A stretch of DNA of 64,000 nt from NCBI RefSeq assembly GCF_002113025.1, contig NZ_NEJH01000003.1:1-64000 (forward strand). Direction: 5' to 3'. Position numbers and translations under genes: made by a program. Below, in pieces: positions 36,913 to 47,250 of this stretch. Source of the stretch: Pseudomonas sp. B28(2017) (GTDB taxonomy: Bacteria; Pseudomonadota; Gammaproteobacteria; Pseudomonadales; Pseudomonadaceae). How positions within the stretch are numbered: position 1 is the stretch's first letter; each line of letters begins with the position of its first letter. The notes under the pieces were generated by a model. The model was not told the DNA's origin. It worked only from the letters and a program-made list of their open reading frames with translations, and made no database searches.

Positions 36913-36948
36913 GCGAAAACTGCCTGGGACGCCCCAGGCAGTTTTCGC
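36913..36948 (+). terminator. Rho-independent terminator of engB
   Basis: Sixteen-base perfect arms (36913-36928 and 36933-36948, GCGAAAACTGCCTGGG) enclose the loop ACGC. The A- and T-rich ends of the stem allow it to work on both strands. It begins 4 bases after the stop codon. Confidence 0.9.
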
Positions 36949-36953
36949 CTGGC

Positions 36954-37085
36954 AAAAAAAACCCCGGACTTCATATGGGGAGGGAGAAGGTCCGGGGTTC
37001 AAATTCTAGACCGCTAGGGCGGGGTCCAGATATCTGCCAACACTTAACACAACATAGGAGCATCGAAGGGCTTCACCAGCCATTC
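36954..37085 (-). ncRNA. ersA: Small RNA ErsA
   Basis: Between engB and polA the minus strand carries a terminator with a 10-base stem (36999-36990 and 36969-36960, AACCCCGGAC) and eight T. Its 20-base loop contains the C/U-rich CUUCUCCCUCCCC, the kind of segment that pairs with ribosome sites. Counting from a start about 7 bases after the -10 box gives 132 nt, the length reported for P. aeruginosa ErsA at the same locus (the position of Spot 42 in E. coli). ErsA represses algC and acts in biofilm and envelope stress control. Confidence 0.85.
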
Positions 37086-37091
37086 AGTACC

Positions 37092-37119
37092 TCTGAGTGG
37101 TGGTTTGCAAGATTAGTTC
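37092..37119 (-). promoter_or_regulatory. AlgU (sigma22) type promoter of ErsA
   Basis: On the minus strand GAACTA (37119-37114), 17 bases and TCAGA (37096-37092) fit the AlgU consensus GAACTT-N16/17-TCtgA. The predicted start near 37085 is consistent with ErsA ending at the T-tract at 36954. ErsA is known to depend on sigma22 in P. aeruginosa. Confidence 0.7.
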
Positions 37120-37229
37120 AGATTTTTTTCAAATAGCTTTGGAATAACTCTGATTATCTTCCGGTCTAAACGACTTGCGCCCTTCTGCCGCGGCACCATG
37201 CCGCAGCAGAACAGGTCTTTTCAGATGGC

Positions 37230-40034
37230 TCAGTGAGCCTCATCCCAGTTATTTCCAATACCCACTTCGACCAGCAACGGGACATCCAGTTTCGCGGCCT
37301 CGCTCATGTGCACGCGAATTTCATCGCGAACCTGGTCGACCAGGTCTTCACGCACCTCAAGCACCAGTTCATCGTGCACCTGCAAAATGACTTTGGCGTC
37401 GAGGCCAGACGCGGTCAGCCAGTTATCCACCGCGACCATGGCTTTCTTGATGATGTCCGCCGCGGTGCCTTGCATTGGCGCGTTGATCGCCGTGCGTTCG
37501 GCGGCGGCGCGCTCTTGCGGCTTGTTGGAGTTGATGTCCGGCAAGTACAGGCGACGGCCGAAGATCGTCTCGACATAACCTTGCTCGGCGGCCTGGGCAC
37601 GCGTGCGGTCCATGTACTGGCGAACGCCGGGGTAGCGGGCGAAGTAGGTATCGATGTAGGCCTTGGCGGTCTTGGTGTCGACGCCGATGTCCTTGCCGAG
37701 CTTCTGCGCCCCCATGCCGTAGATCAGGCCGAAGTTGATCGCCTTGGCACTGCGGCGCTGGTCGGAGGTCACCTCGGCCAACTCGACCTTGAACACTTCG
37801 GCGGCAGTCGCGGTGTGCACATCCAGGTTGTGGCGGAAGGCGTTCATCAGCCCTTCATCCCGGGACAGGTGCGCCATGATCCGCAGTTCGATCTGCGAAT
37901 AGTCCGCCGCCAGCAGCTTGTAACCGGCCGGCGCCACGAAGGCCTGGCGGATGCGACGCCCTTCGGCGGTGCGCACCGGGATGTTCTGCAGGTTCGGATC
38001 ACTGGAGGACAGCCGCCCGGTGGACGCCACCGCCTGGTGGTACGAAGTATGGATCCGTCCGGTACGTGGGTTGATCTGCTCCGGCAGGCGATCGGTGTAG
38101 GTGCTTTTGAGCTTGCTCATGGAACGGTGTTCCATCAGCACTTTTGGCAAGCGGTGATCGTCTTCGGCCAGTTTCGCCAGCACTTCTTCGGCAGTAGACG
38201 GCTGGCCCTTGGCAGTTTTCTTCAGCACCGGCAGGCCGAGCTTTTCGTAGAGAATCACGCCCAGTTGTTTCGGCGAACCGAGGTTGAATTCCTCGCCGGC
38301 GATCTCGAAGGCTTCACGCTCCAGCGCCACCATCTTGTCGCCCAATTCGATGCTTTGCACACCCAGCAAGGCGGCGTCGACGAATGCGCCCTGGCGCTCG
38401 ATACGCGCCAGTACCGGCACCAACGGGATTTCGATGTCAGTCAGCACACTGGCCAGGCTCGGAATGGCCGAGAGCTTTTCGAACAGGGTCTGGTGCAGAC
38501 GCAAGGTGATATCCGCATCTTCGGCGGCGTAAGGTCCGGCCTGCTCCAGGGCAATCTGATCGAACGTCAGTTGTTTCACGCCTTTGCCGGCGATGTCCTG
38601 GAAACTTACCGTGGTGTAGTCCAGATACTTCTGCGCCAGGCTGTCCATGTCATGGCGCGTGGCCGTGGAGTTGAGCACATAGGACTCAAGCATGGTGTCG
38701 AAGGCGATGCCGCGCACGGTGATGCCGTTGTCCTGATCGCCGCCGATGGCGCAGTTGGCCAGGATGTTCATGTCGAACTTGGCGTGCTGGCCGACCTTGA
38801 GCTTGTCCGGGTCTTCCAGAATCGGCTTGAGCGCGCGCAGAACAGTATCGCGGTCCAGCTGCTGCGGCACGCCGATGTAGGAATGGGTCAACGGGATGTA
38901 GGCCGCTTCGTTGGCCTGAACCGCGAACGACAGGCCCACCAGTTGTGCCTGCTGCGCGTCGATACCCGTGGTTTCGGTGTCGAAGGCAAACAGCTTGGCC
39001 TTGTTCAGCTTTTCCAGCCAGGCGTCGAATCGCGCCTGATCAAGGATGGTTTCGTACTGGGCTTCAGCGGTCACAACGGGTGCCTCGGCCTCGACAGCGC
39101 TAAACAGATCAACCGCCGGCTCAGGCTCGGCAGCGCTGCTCTGTTCGATACGCTTGGCGTCCCGTTGCAGATCGTTCAGCCAGCTCTTGAACTCCAGCAG
39201 GGTGTAGAGCTCGAACAGCTTGTCCGGATCTTCCGCGCCCATCTGCAAGTCATCGAGACCAATATCCAGTGGCACGTCGACCTTGATCGTTGCCAGTTGA
39301 TAGGAGAGGAATGCCATCTCCTTGTGCTCTTCGAGTTTGGCCGGCAGAGTCTTGGCGCCGCGAATCGGCAGGGTCGGCACGATATCGAGTTGCGCATAGA
39401 GTTCGGTCAGGCCGCCGTTCACGCCGACCAGCAGGCCTGAAGCCGTCTTCGGGCCGATACCCGGAACACCCGGAATGTTGTCGGAAGAATCGCCCATGAG
39501 CGCCAGATAATCGATGATCTGCTCCGGAGCGACGCCGAATTTCTCCTTCACGCCCTCCACGTCCATGCTGCTACCGGTCATGGTGTTGACCAAGGTAATG
39601 TGGCCGTCGACCAGTTGCGCCATGTCCTTGTCGCCAGTGGAGATAATCACCGGACGATCCGCCGCCGCGCTGCTGCGGGCCAGGGTGCCGATCACGTCAT
39701 CGGCCTCGACACCTTCGACGCACAGCAGCGGGAAGCCCAAGGCGATCACGCTCTGGTGCAGCGGTTCGATCTGCACGCGCATATCGTCAGGCATGCTCGG
39801 ACGGTTGGCCTTGTATTCGGCGTACATGTCATCGCGAAAAGTCCCACCCTTGGCATCGAACACCACGGCGAACGGACTGTCCGGATACTGCTTGCGCAGG
39901 CTCTTGAGCATGTTCAACACGCCCTTGACCGCGCCGGTCGGCAGGCCTTTGGACGTAGTCAGCGGCGGCAGCGCGTGAAAGGCGCGGTACAGGTAAGAAG
40001 AACCGTCCACCAGGACGAGGGGGGCTTGGCTCAT
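37230..40034 (-). CDS. polA: DNA polymerase I
   Basis: A 934-residue polymerase with all three domains. The 5' nuclease is at about 1-300 (VLVDGSSYLYRAFHAL, MGDSSDNIPGVPGIGPKTA). The 3'-5' exonuclease is at 330-520 (FAFDTETTG with catalytic Asp and Glu). The polymerase occupies 540-934 (LLAADYSQIELRIMAHLS, RRSAKAINFGLIYGMGAQ, VHDELVLEV). ATG at 40034 is preferred to an upstream TTG, as homologues begin MSQAPLVLVDG. It works in Okazaki fragment processing and repair. Confidence 0.97.
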   Translation of the reverse strand: MSQAPLVLVDGSSYLYRAFHALPPLTTSKGLPTGAVKGVLNMLKSLRKQYPDSPFAVVFDAKGGTFRDDMYAEYKANRPSMPDDMRVQIEPLHQSVIALGFPLLCVEGVEADDVIGTLARSSAAADRPVIISTGDKDMAQLVDGHITLVNTMTGSSMDVEGVKEKFGVAPEQIIDYLALMGDSSDNIPGVPGIGPKTASGLLVGVNGGLTELYAQLDIVPTLPIRGAKTLPAKLEEHKEMAFLSYQLATIKVDVPLDIGLDDLQMGAEDPDKLFELYTLLEFKSWLNDLQRDAKRIEQSSAAEPEPAVDLFSAVEAEAPVVTAEAQYETILDQARFDAWLEKLNKAKLFAFDTETTGIDAQQAQLVGLSFAVQANEAAYIPLTHSYIGVPQQLDRDTVLRALKPILEDPDKLKVGQHAKFDMNILANCAIGGDQDNGITVRGIAFDTMLESYVLNSTATRHDMDSLAQKYLDYTTVSFQDIAGKGVKQLTFDQIALEQAGPYAAEDADITLRLHQTLFEKLSAIPSLASVLTDIEIPLVPVLARIERQGAFVDAALLGVQSIELGDKMVALEREAFEIAGEEFNLGSPKQLGVILYEKLGLPVLKKTAKGQPSTAEEVLAKLAEDDHRLPKVLMEHRSMSKLKSTYTDRLPEQINPRTGRIHTSYHQAVASTGRLSSSDPNLQNIPVRTAEGRRIRQAFVAPAGYKLLAADYSQIELRIMAHLSRDEGLMNAFRHNLDVHTATAAEVFKVELAEVTSDQRRSAKAINFGLIYGMGAQKLGKDIGVDTKTAKAYIDTYFARYPGVRQYMDRTRAQAAEQGYVETIFGRRLYLPDINSNKPQERAAAERTAINAPMQGTAADIIKKAMVAVDNWLTASGLDAKVILQVHDELVLEVREDLVDQVRDEIRVHMSEAAKLDVPLLVEVGIGNNWDEAH

Positions 40035-40108
40035 GAGCAGGATCAACCTTTTCGGCGGGTCCGGCGCTAGAATAGCGGGACCGTTGACGACAAAGGGACA
40101 AGGTTATC

Positions 40109-40396
40109 ATGCGCACACCAAATCGCCTGTTGCTGGCTGGCTTGTTTGCAATCGCCCCATTGGCCGTCATGGCGGCGGACGATGCGCCGACACCGGAGCC
40201 GGAAGTCACGATCCGCACGGAAGGGGACAAGCTCATCCAGGAGTACCGCCAAAACGGCTTCCTGTATGCGATCAAAGTCACGCCCAAAGGCGGCAAGCCG
40301 TATTTCCTGGTACGCGCCGACGGATCAGAAGGTAACTTCATTCGCTCGGATTACCCGGATATGCTGATTCCGGCGTGGGAAATATTTAAGTGGTAA
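40109..40396 (+). CDS. DUF2782 small exported protein
   Basis: A 95-residue protein with a signal peptide (MRTPNRLLLAGLFAIAPLAV to about MAA). The DUF2782 core is VTIRTEGDKLIQEYRQNGFL, YAIKVTPKGGKPYFLVRADG and YPDMLIPAWEIFKW. The function is unknown. It is always found between polA and thrB in pseudomonads, divergent from polA and upstream of thrB by 60 bases, so probably co-transcribed with thrB. Confidence 0.9.
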   Translation: MRTPNRLLLAGLFAIAPLAVMAADDAPTPEPEVTIRTEGDKLIQEYRQNGFLYAIKVTPKGGKPYFLVRADGSEGNFIRSDYPDMLIPAWEIFKW

Positions 40397-40456
40397 GTCG
40401 TCCTTAACTTTAATCGGCGCTGGCTCAACAGCGGCGCCCGTACTGGCAGTTTAAAC

Positions 40457-41407
40457 ATGTCTGTGTTCACCCCCCTGGCTCGGCCCGAGCTGGAAGCTTT
40501 TCTCGCCCCTTATGGCCTCGGCCGCCTGCTTGATTTCCAGGGGATTGCCGCCGGTAGCGAAAATACCAATTTCTTTATCAGCCTGGAGCAGGGCGAATTC
40601 GTCCTGACCCTGGTCGAGCGCGGTCCGGTTCAGGAAATGCCGTTCTTCATCGAACTGCTCGACGTGCTGCACGGCGCCGACCTGCCGGTGCCTTACGCCC
40701 TGCGCACCACGGACGGCGTGGCCCTGCGCGAGCTGGCGGGCAAGCCTGCCTTGCTGCAACCGCGCCTGGCCGGCAAGCACATCAAGCAAGCCAACGCGCA
40801 ACATTGCGCGCAGGTCGGTGAGTTGCTCGGCCATCTGCACCTGGCGACCCAGGCCAACATGATCAAGCGCAAAACCGATCGCGGCCTGGACTGGATGCTG
40901 GAAGAGGGCACGCAGTTTCTGTCGCACCTCGGTGCCGAACAGAAAGACCTGCTGCAACGGGCGCTGGAAGAAATCACCCGGCAGAAGGAAAAAATCCTGG
41001 CACTGCCGCGGGCGAACATTCACGCCGACCTGTTCCGCGACAACGCGATGTTCGAAGGCACGCACCTGACCGGGCTGATCGATTTCTACAACGCCTGCTC
41101 GGGGCCGATGCTCTACGACGTGGCGATTGCCTTGAACGACTGGTGCTCGGACGATGATGGCGTGATCGATGGACCGCGAGCGCGGGCCTTGTTGGGTGCC
41201 TACGCGGCCTTGCGACCGTTCACCGCGGCCGAAGCCGAGTTGTGGCCGACCATGTTGCGGGTGGCGTGTGTGCGCTTCTGGTTGTCCCGTTTGATCGCAG
41301 CGGAATCGTTCGCCGGACAGGATGTGTTGATTCACGATCCGATGGAGTTCCAGCTGCGTTTGGCGCAGCGGCAGACGGTCAATACGCCTTTGCCTTTCGC
41401 CCTTTAA
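40457..41407 (+). CDS. thrB: Homoserine kinase
   Basis: A 316-residue kinase of the aminoglycoside-phosphotransferase fold (ThrB type II), which phosphorylates homoserine for threonine synthesis. Visible are GSENTNFFISLEQGEFVLTL in the N-lobe and the catalytic loop NIHADLFRDNAMFEG, followed by GLIDFYNACSGP (metal-binding Asp). Start MSVFTPLARPELEAFLAPYG matches the family. A REP-type hairpin ends the unit. Confidence 0.95.
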   Translation: MSVFTPLARPELEAFLAPYGLGRLLDFQGIAAGSENTNFFISLEQGEFVLTLVERGPVQEMPFFIELLDVLHGADLPVPYALRTTDGVALRELAGKPALLQPRLAGKHIKQANAQHCAQVGELLGHLHLATQANMIKRKTDRGLDWMLEEGTQFLSHLGAEQKDLLQRALEEITRQKEKILALPRANIHADLFRDNAMFEGTHLTGLIDFYNACSGPMLYDVAIALNDWCSDDDGVIDGPRARALLGAYAALRPFTAAEAELWPTMLRVACVRFWLSRLIAAESFAGQDVLIHDPMEFQLRLAQRQTVNTPLPFAL

Positions 41408-41414
41408 AAGCTTC

Positions 41415-41450
41415 GACCTGTGGGAGCGAGCTTGCTCGCTCCCACAGGTC
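41415..41450. repeat. REP-type palindrome between thrB and znuA
   Basis: A perfect palindrome with 17-base arms around TT and core GTGGGAGCGAGC/GCTCGCTCCCAC. It lies between convergent genes, and identical cores occur at 48084 and, shortened, at 57782. Such REP units are abundant between Pseudomonas genes and often serve as 3' ends. Confidence 0.9.
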
Positions 41451-41459
41451 TGGTGTCGA

Positions 41460-42380
41460 TTACAACGACTCCAGGCACCCCGCCAGATCATTGCCCAACT
41501 TCTCCAGCACCTGCTCATAGCCCTGAGCAGTCGCCGGTGTGTACCCACCCAACGCATCCAGTTCAGCCAGTTTCACCGGCAGGCCGGTCACCAGGGTTTC
41601 CGCCAGGCGCGGACGCAGCGGTGGCTCGCTGAACACGCAAGTCTTGCCGACTTCCTGCAAGCGCGCGCGCATCGTCGCGACATGCTGGGCCCCGGGCTGC
41701 ACTTCGGCTGCAACGCTGAACACACCCGCGTGCTTGAGCCCATAAGCGTCTTCGAAGTAATCGAAAGCTTCGTGGAACACGAAGTAGGGTTTGCCCTGAA
41801 TATCGGCCAGGCGCTTCTTCAGGCGCGCATCCAGCGCATCGAGACGCTCGTCGAAGGCTTTCAGATTGCTCTGATAACGCACGGCATTGTCAGGATCGGC
41901 GGCACTCAGGTCAGCCGCCATTTTCGCGGCGATAACCCGGGCGTTAACCGGCGACAGCCACAGGTGCGCATCCAGGCTGCCCGGGCGATGATCGTGGTCA
42001 TGTTCGTCGGCTTCTTCGGCGTGGGAGTGACTATCTTCGGCAAAGCGGCGCAGTTTCATGCCTGGCAAATCTTGCACCGCGACGCTGGGCAGCGTACGAC
42101 CATTGAGCACGCGCGGCAGGAAACCTTCCATGTCCGGGCCGATCCAGTACAGCAGGTCCACCGATTGCACCTTGCGTACGTCGGATGGGCGCAACGCATA
42201 GTTATGCGGCGAGGCACCCGGTGGTAGCAAAACCTCAGGAATCGCCACGCCGTCCTGCACCGCCGCAGCGATCAATTGCAGAGGCTTGATGCTGGTAAGG
42301 ACCTTGACCTCGGCTTGCGCCGAACCGATCAGCAGAAAACTTGCGACAAATGCGACAAAGATAGAAAAAAGTCGGGACAC
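41460..42380 (-). CDS. znuA: Zinc ABC transporter, periplasmic binding protein
   Basis: A 306-residue cluster 9 (metal) solute-binding protein with a signal peptide (ending AQA). Zinc ligands are expected in PPGASPHNYALRPSD, DAHLWLSP and FHEAFDYFEDAYG. The His/Asp-rich loop HSHAEEADEHDHDH typical of zinc-specific members is present. The internal GTG at 42380 (MSRLFSIFVAF) has GAG 8 bases before it and is preferred to the GTG at 42389. It is divergent from zur-znuC-znuB. Confidence 0.93.
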   Translation of the reverse strand: MSRLFSIFVAFVASFLLIGSAQAEVKVLTSIKPLQLIAAAVQDGVAIPEVLLPPGASPHNYALRPSDVRKVQSVDLLYWIGPDMEGFLPRVLNGRTLPSVAVQDLPGMKLRRFAEDSHSHAEEADEHDHDHRPGSLDAHLWLSPVNARVIAAKMAADLSAADPDNAVRYQSNLKAFDERLDALDARLKKRLADIQGKPYFVFHEAFDYFEDAYGLKHAGVFSVAAEVQPGAQHVATMRARLQEVGKTCVFSEPPLRPRLAETLVTGLPVKLAELDALGGYTPATAQGYEQVLEKLGNDLAGCLESL

Positions 42381-42407
42381 GATGACCACTCGAAGAGGCG
42401 AGAACGG

Positions 42408-42422
42408 GTAACATAATAACGT
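42408..42422. promoter_or_regulatory. Candidate Zur box
   Basis: GTAACATAATAACGT lies in the 66-base gap between divergent znuA and zur. It resembles half of the gammaproteobacterial Zur consensus (TGTTATNNNATAACA), though symmetry is imperfect. A Zur site is expected here because znu and zur are repressed by zinc-loaded Zur in related species. Confidence 0.5.
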
Positions 42423-42446
42423 CTCTCACAAAACTCGTCGCCGCTC

Positions 42447-42928
42447 ATGCTAAAAACACCGATTGCCAGCCGCCCCCACGACCACTCACATTGCGTTCAC
42501 AGCGCTTTGTCCGAGGCCGATGCCCTGTGCGCACGTCAAGGCCTGCGCCTGACCGCCTTGCGCCGGCGAGTGCTGGAACTGGTGTGGCAAAGCCACAAGC
42601 CCCTGGGCGCCTACGACATTCTCGCGGTCCTCAGCGAGCAGGACGGCCGCCGCGCTGCGCCGCCGACGGTGTACCGCGCGCTGGATTTCCTGCTGGAAAA
42701 CGGCCTGGTCCATCGCATTTCCTCGCTCAACGCCTTCATCGGCTGCAATCACCCGGAACATGCCCACCAGGGTCAGTTCCTGATCTGCCGTAAATGCCAC
42801 GCCGCGATCGAGCTTGAGCAAAAGTCCATCAGCGACGCGATCATCGCCAGTGCCAGGGATGTCGGGTTTGTCGTCGAAAGCCAGACCGTCGAAGTCGTCG
42901 GTCTCTGCTCGGGTTGCCAGGGGGCTTG

Positions 42929-42929
<1 letters not shown>
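42447..42929 (+). CDS. zur: Zinc uptake regulator Zur (Fur family)
   Basis: A 160-residue Fur-family repressor with winged helix ([40 protein letters not shown]). The structural zinc site is made of the cysteine pairs ICRKCH and LCSGCQ, and regulatory ligands lie in the [15 protein letters not shown] region. In P. aeruginosa the orthologue is also called Np20. Its stop overlaps the znuC start by one base (TGATG), so regulator and transporter are coupled. Confidence 0.94.
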
Positions 42930-43706
<777 letters not shown>

Positions 43707-43714
<8 letters not shown>

Positions 43715-44495
43715 TTTTCTGCTCTACGCCCTGCTTGCAGGCTTGGCCCTGGCCGTCGTCGCAGGTCCGCTGGGGTCTTTCGTGGTCTGGCGACGCATGG
43801 CCTATTTTGGCGACACGCTGTCTCACGCAGCATTGCTCGGTGTGGCCCTGGGCTTTCTGCTGGATGTCAGCCCGACCGTTGCCGTCACCGTTGGCTGCCT
43901 GCTGTTGGCGGTGTTGCTGGTGACATTGCAACAACGCCAGCCTTTGGCATCCGATACGCTTTTGGGGATTCTCGCACCCAGCACGCTCTCTCTGGGCCTG
44001 GTGGTACTAAGCTTCATGCACGAAGTGCGGATCGACCTGATGGCCTATCTGTTCGGCGACCTGCTGGCAATCAGTCCAACCGATCTGGCCTGGATTCTTG
44101 GCGGGAGCGCTGCGGTACTAGGCTTGCTGGTTGCGTTGTGGCGCCCATTGCTGGCGATCACGGTGCATGAGGAACTGGCCCGGGTCGAAGGCCTGCCGGT
44201 GGCGGGATTGCGCCTGGCCCTGATGCTGTTGATCGCCGTAGTAATTGCCGTGGCGATGAAAATCGTCGGCGTGTTGCTGATCACTTCGTTGCTGATCATC
44301 CCGGCTGCTGCGGCACAACGTCATGCCCGCTCGCCGGAGCAAATGGCACTGGGCGCGAGCCTGCTGGGCATACTCGCCGTGTGTGGCGGGCTGGCGCTGT
44401 CCTGGTTCAAGGACACCCCGGCCGGCCCGTCGATTGTGGTGACAGCCGGCGTGCTGTTTCTGCTGAGTTTTGTTCTGCCCCGCCGAGGGGTGTAG
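43707..44495 (+). CDS. znuB: Zinc ABC transporter, permease
   Basis: A 262-residue permease of the ABC-3 family with about seven or eight helices. Family blocks are [35 protein letters not shown] and [24 protein letters not shown] sequence (here [20 protein letters not shown]). The start [12 protein letters not shown] at 43707 lies inside the end of znuC, a coupling common in this operon. Confidence 0.95.
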
Positions 44496-44532
44496 ACTTG
44501 CTCGTTTTTTGCGCAAATAGAGAGTCGCAGGA

Positions 44533-45249
44533 ATGAAGTCGTTCGCCTCCCGTTATCTGCTCCTTGTCGCATTTTCTTTGCTGCTGGGCGCCTGCCAAAG
44601 CACGCCACCGGCGGCCACCGTGGCCGCCGATGCGCGGGCCTCGGCCATCGTACAGCTGGAACAAAACATCGCCAGCGATGAACTGGCGACCGCCGAAGAC
44701 CAATTGGCCGCCTTGCAGGCCGAATCGCCCACCGATGCTTCCCTTGAGCAATACCAGCGGCAACTGGCCGAAGCCTATCTGCGCCGCAGCCAGATCGTGC
44801 TGCAAAAGGGTGACGTGGATGCCGCCGCAACCGCCCTGAGCCGTGCCCGCGCATTGATGCCCAAAGCTCCGGCGCTGACCGGTGGAGTCAACGGCTCGAT
44901 TGCCCAGGCGCGCAAGGCCGAGCTGGAAAAAGCCGAAGCCGACCTCAAGGCTGCCGAAGCCAAACCAAAAGCCAAGGTCATCGATCTAACGGCTGAAAGC
45001 ACCACCGTCGCGCTGAATATCAACGATATGGGCAAACTGCGTCGCCAACTGGATGCCATCGCCGCCGACGTGGTGAATTTTCAGTGCGACGTGAGCATTC
45101 AGGCTCCGCGCACCAATGATTATCCTTGGCTGGCTAATTTGCTGACCAAACGGGTGAAGAAACTCGATCCTGAGTTTGATCTGAAGCTGGAGCGGCAGAT
45201 TTTGCGCAGTGTTCCGGCGCAGATGGTGCTGAGCCCGCGCAAACCCTGA
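44533..45249 (+). CDS. PA5502-type lipoprotein
   Basis: A 238-residue lipoprotein (lipobox LLGAC at about residue 20). Residues 35-130 look like helical TPR-type repeats (LEQYQRQLAEAYLRRSQIVL, DVDAAATALSRARALMPKAP). A charged Ala/Lys/Glu-rich linker follows, then a C-terminal domain (QCDVSIQAPRTNDYPWLANL) of unknown fold. It is conserved at this place, between znuB and metN, in pseudomonads. No function is known. Confidence 0.8.
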   Translation: MKSFASRYLLLVAFSLLLGACQSTPPAATVAADARASAIVQLEQNIASDELATAEDQLAALQAESPTDASLEQYQRQLAEAYLRRSQIVLQKGDVDAAATALSRARALMPKAPALTGGVNGSIAQARKAELEKAEADLKAAEAKPKAKVIDLTAESTTVALNINDMGKLRRQLDAIAADVVNFQCDVSIQAPRTNDYPWLANLLTKRVKKLDPEFDLKLERQILRSVPAQMVLSPRKP

Positions 45250-45250
45250 A

Positions 45251-45335
45251 AGCATCGCGAGCAGGCTCGCTCCCACACACTGGATCTGTGATCGACGCAG
45301 AACCATTGTGGGAGAGGGCTTGCTTGTGAAGACGT
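45251..45335. repeat. Degenerate REP pair upstream of metN
   Basis: GCGAGCAGGCTCGCTCCCACA (split at 45258-45277) and the facing TGTGGGAGAGGGCTTGC (45307-45323) resemble two inverted, diverged REP units. The rest of 45336-45508 contains a likely metN promoter region; I see no gene in it. Confidence 0.6.
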
Positions 45336-45508
45336 CCTTCCTCGCAAGAGGATTTCAAACCGGAATTCCTTTGGCCTTCGCCTTCGCGTTATTGCCAAAT
45401 GACAGGACAAATGCGAAATAAATGCTAAGAACCTCTATACGGACAGGCTAAAATGCGCGCCCGGCTAACCGCTGACCCTTTTCTAACGCGCCCCACAAGG
45501 TTCGCTAC

Positions 45509-46516
45509 GTGATCGAGTTTCAAAACGTCCATAAAACCTACCGCGTCGCCGGTAAGGAAATCCCCGCCCTGCATCCGACCAGTCTGACGATAGAGAACGG
45601 GCAGGTTTTCGGCTTGATCGGTCATTCCGGCGCAGGAAAAAGTACCCTGCTGCGTCTGATCAATCGCCTGGAAAACGCCAGTGGCGGCAAGATCATCGTC
45701 GACGGCGAAGAAGTCACAGCCCTGGACGCCAACGGCCTGCGCCGTTTCCGTCAACAGGTCGGGATGATCTTCCAGCACTTCAACCTGTTGGCCTCCAAGA
45801 CCGTTGCCGACAACGTCGCGCTGCCGCTGACGCTGGCTGGTGAACTGTCCCGCAGCGACATCGACCGTCGCGTCGCCGAATTGCTGGCCCGGGTCGGTTT
45901 GTCCGATCACGCCAACAAGTACCCGGCGCAATTGTCCGGCGGGCAAAAGCAGCGCGTCGGCATTGCCCGCGCCCTGGCGACAAAGCCGAAAATTTTGCTG
46001 TGCGATGAAGCCACCAGCGCCCTCGACCCGCAAACCACGGCATCGGTCCTGCAGTTGCTGGCCGAGATCAATCGCGAGTTGAAGCTGACCATCGTGCTGA
46101 TCACCCATGAAATGGATGTAATCCGCCGGGTCTGCGACCAGGTCGGAGTCATGGATGCAGGCGTGATCGTCGAACAAGGTTCGGTGGCCGAGGTGTTCCT
46201 GCATCCGAAGCACCCGACCACCAAGCGCTTCGTTCAAGAAGACGAGCACATCGACGAAAGCGAACAGCGTGACGACTTTGCACACGTGCCGGGTCGTATC
46301 GTACGTCTGACCTTCCAGGGCGAAGCGACCTACGCACCTTTGCTGGGTACAGTCGCCCGCGAAACGGGCGTGGACTACAGCATCCTTGCCGGTCGAATCG
46401 ATCGCATCAAAGACGTCCCTTACGGGCAACTGACCCTGGCCGTGACCGGCGGTGACATGGAAGCGGCGTTCGCCCGCTTCACCGCAGCCGACGTCCACAT
46501 GGAGGTGCTGCGCTAA
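45509..46516 (+). CDS. metN: Methionine ABC transporter, ATP-binding protein
   Basis: A 335-residue ABC ATPase with Walker [12 protein letters not shown], signature [17 protein letters not shown], Walker [14 protein letters not shown] and H-loop [12 protein letters not shown]-terminal NIL regulatory domain (about 265-335) lets cytoplasmic methionine inhibit transport. Translation starts with GTG at 45509, after AAGG. The stop overlaps the metI start (TAATG). Confidence 0.94.
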   Translation: MIEFQNVHKTYRVAGKEIPALHPTSLTIENGQVFGLIGHSGAGKSTLLRLINRLENASGGKIIVDGEEVTALDANGLRRFRQQVGMIFQHFNLLASKTVADNVALPLTLAGELSRSDIDRRVAELLARVGLSDHANKYPAQLSGGQKQRVGIARALATKPKILLCDEATSALDPQTTASVLQLLAEINRELKLTIVLITHEMDVIRRVCDQVGVMDAGVIVEQGSVAEVFLHPKHPTTKRFVQEDEHIDESEQRDDFAHVPGRIVRLTFQGEATYAPLLGTVARETGVDYSILAGRIDRIKDVPYGQLTLAVTGGDMEAAFARFTAADVHMEVLR

Positions 46517-47190
46517 TGGAAGCCCTGACAAGTTTCTTCGCCAATATCGACTGGCTCGAAATCTGGCTGGCCACCGGCGACACCCTGCTGATGCTCGGCG
46601 GTTCGCTGTTGTTCACCGTGCTGCTTGGCTTGCCGCTGGGCGTGCTGCTGTTCCTGTGCAGCCCGCGCCAGTTGCTGGAAGCCAAAGGTGTCTATGCGAT
46701 GTTGTCGCTGGTGGTGAACATTCTGCGTTCGCTGCCGTTCATTATCCTGCTGATCGTGATGATTCCGTTCACCGTGTTGATCACCGGCACGTCCCTCGGT
46801 GTTGCCGGTGCGATCCCGCCGCTGGTGGTAGGTGCCACGCCGTTCTTCGCTCGCCTGGTGGAAACCGCCCTGCGTGAAGTCGATCGCGGCATCATAGAGG
46901 CGACCCAGGCCATGGGCGCGACCACGCGGCAGATCATCACCAAGGCCTTGCTGCCGGAAGCTCGTCCGGGCATCTTCGCGGCGATTACGGTGACGGCCAT
47001 TACACTGGTGTCCTACACGGCGATGGCCGGTGTGGTGGGCGCCGGTGGTCTGGGTGACCTGGCGATCCGCTTCGGTTATCAGCGTTTCCAGACCGATGTG
47101 ATGGTGGTGACAGTGGTGTTGCTGCTGGTACTGGTTCAGGTACTGCAAACCGTTGGCGACAAATTGGTCGTCCACTTTTCCCGTAAGTAA
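46516..47190 (+). CDS. metI: Methionine ABC transporter, permease
   Basis: A 224-residue permease with about five helices and the EAA loop (ATQAMGATTRQIITKALLPE) that contacts the ATPase. SYTAMAGVVGAGGLGDLAIR is the typical MetI segment after it. Start and stop are coupled to the flanking met genes. Confidence 0.94.
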   Translation: MEALTSFFANIDWLEIWLATGDTLLMLGGSLLFTVLLGLPLGVLLFLCSPRQLLEAKGVYAMLSLVVNILRSLPFIILLIVMIPFTVLITGTSLGVAGAIPPLVVGATPFFARLVETALREVDRGIIEATQAMGATTRQIITKALLPEARPGIFAAITVTAITLVSYTAMAGVVGAGGLGDLAIRFGYQRFQTDVMVVTVVLLLVLVQVLQTVGDKLVVHFSRK

Positions 47191-47250
47191 GACATGAGCC
47201 GGCCATTCGCTGGCAGGCGCCAAACGGGCGCCCCACATGGAGTTAGCTGA

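Noticed and set aside
37233..39440. 735-codon open frame opposite polA
   Set aside because: Fully antisense to the polymerase and exonuclease domains of polA; the protein has His/Gln/Arg-rich composition typical of shadow frames.
45336..45508. SAM or other methionine riboswitch before metN
   Set aside because: No conserved riboswitch core or associated terminator is visible in the leader.
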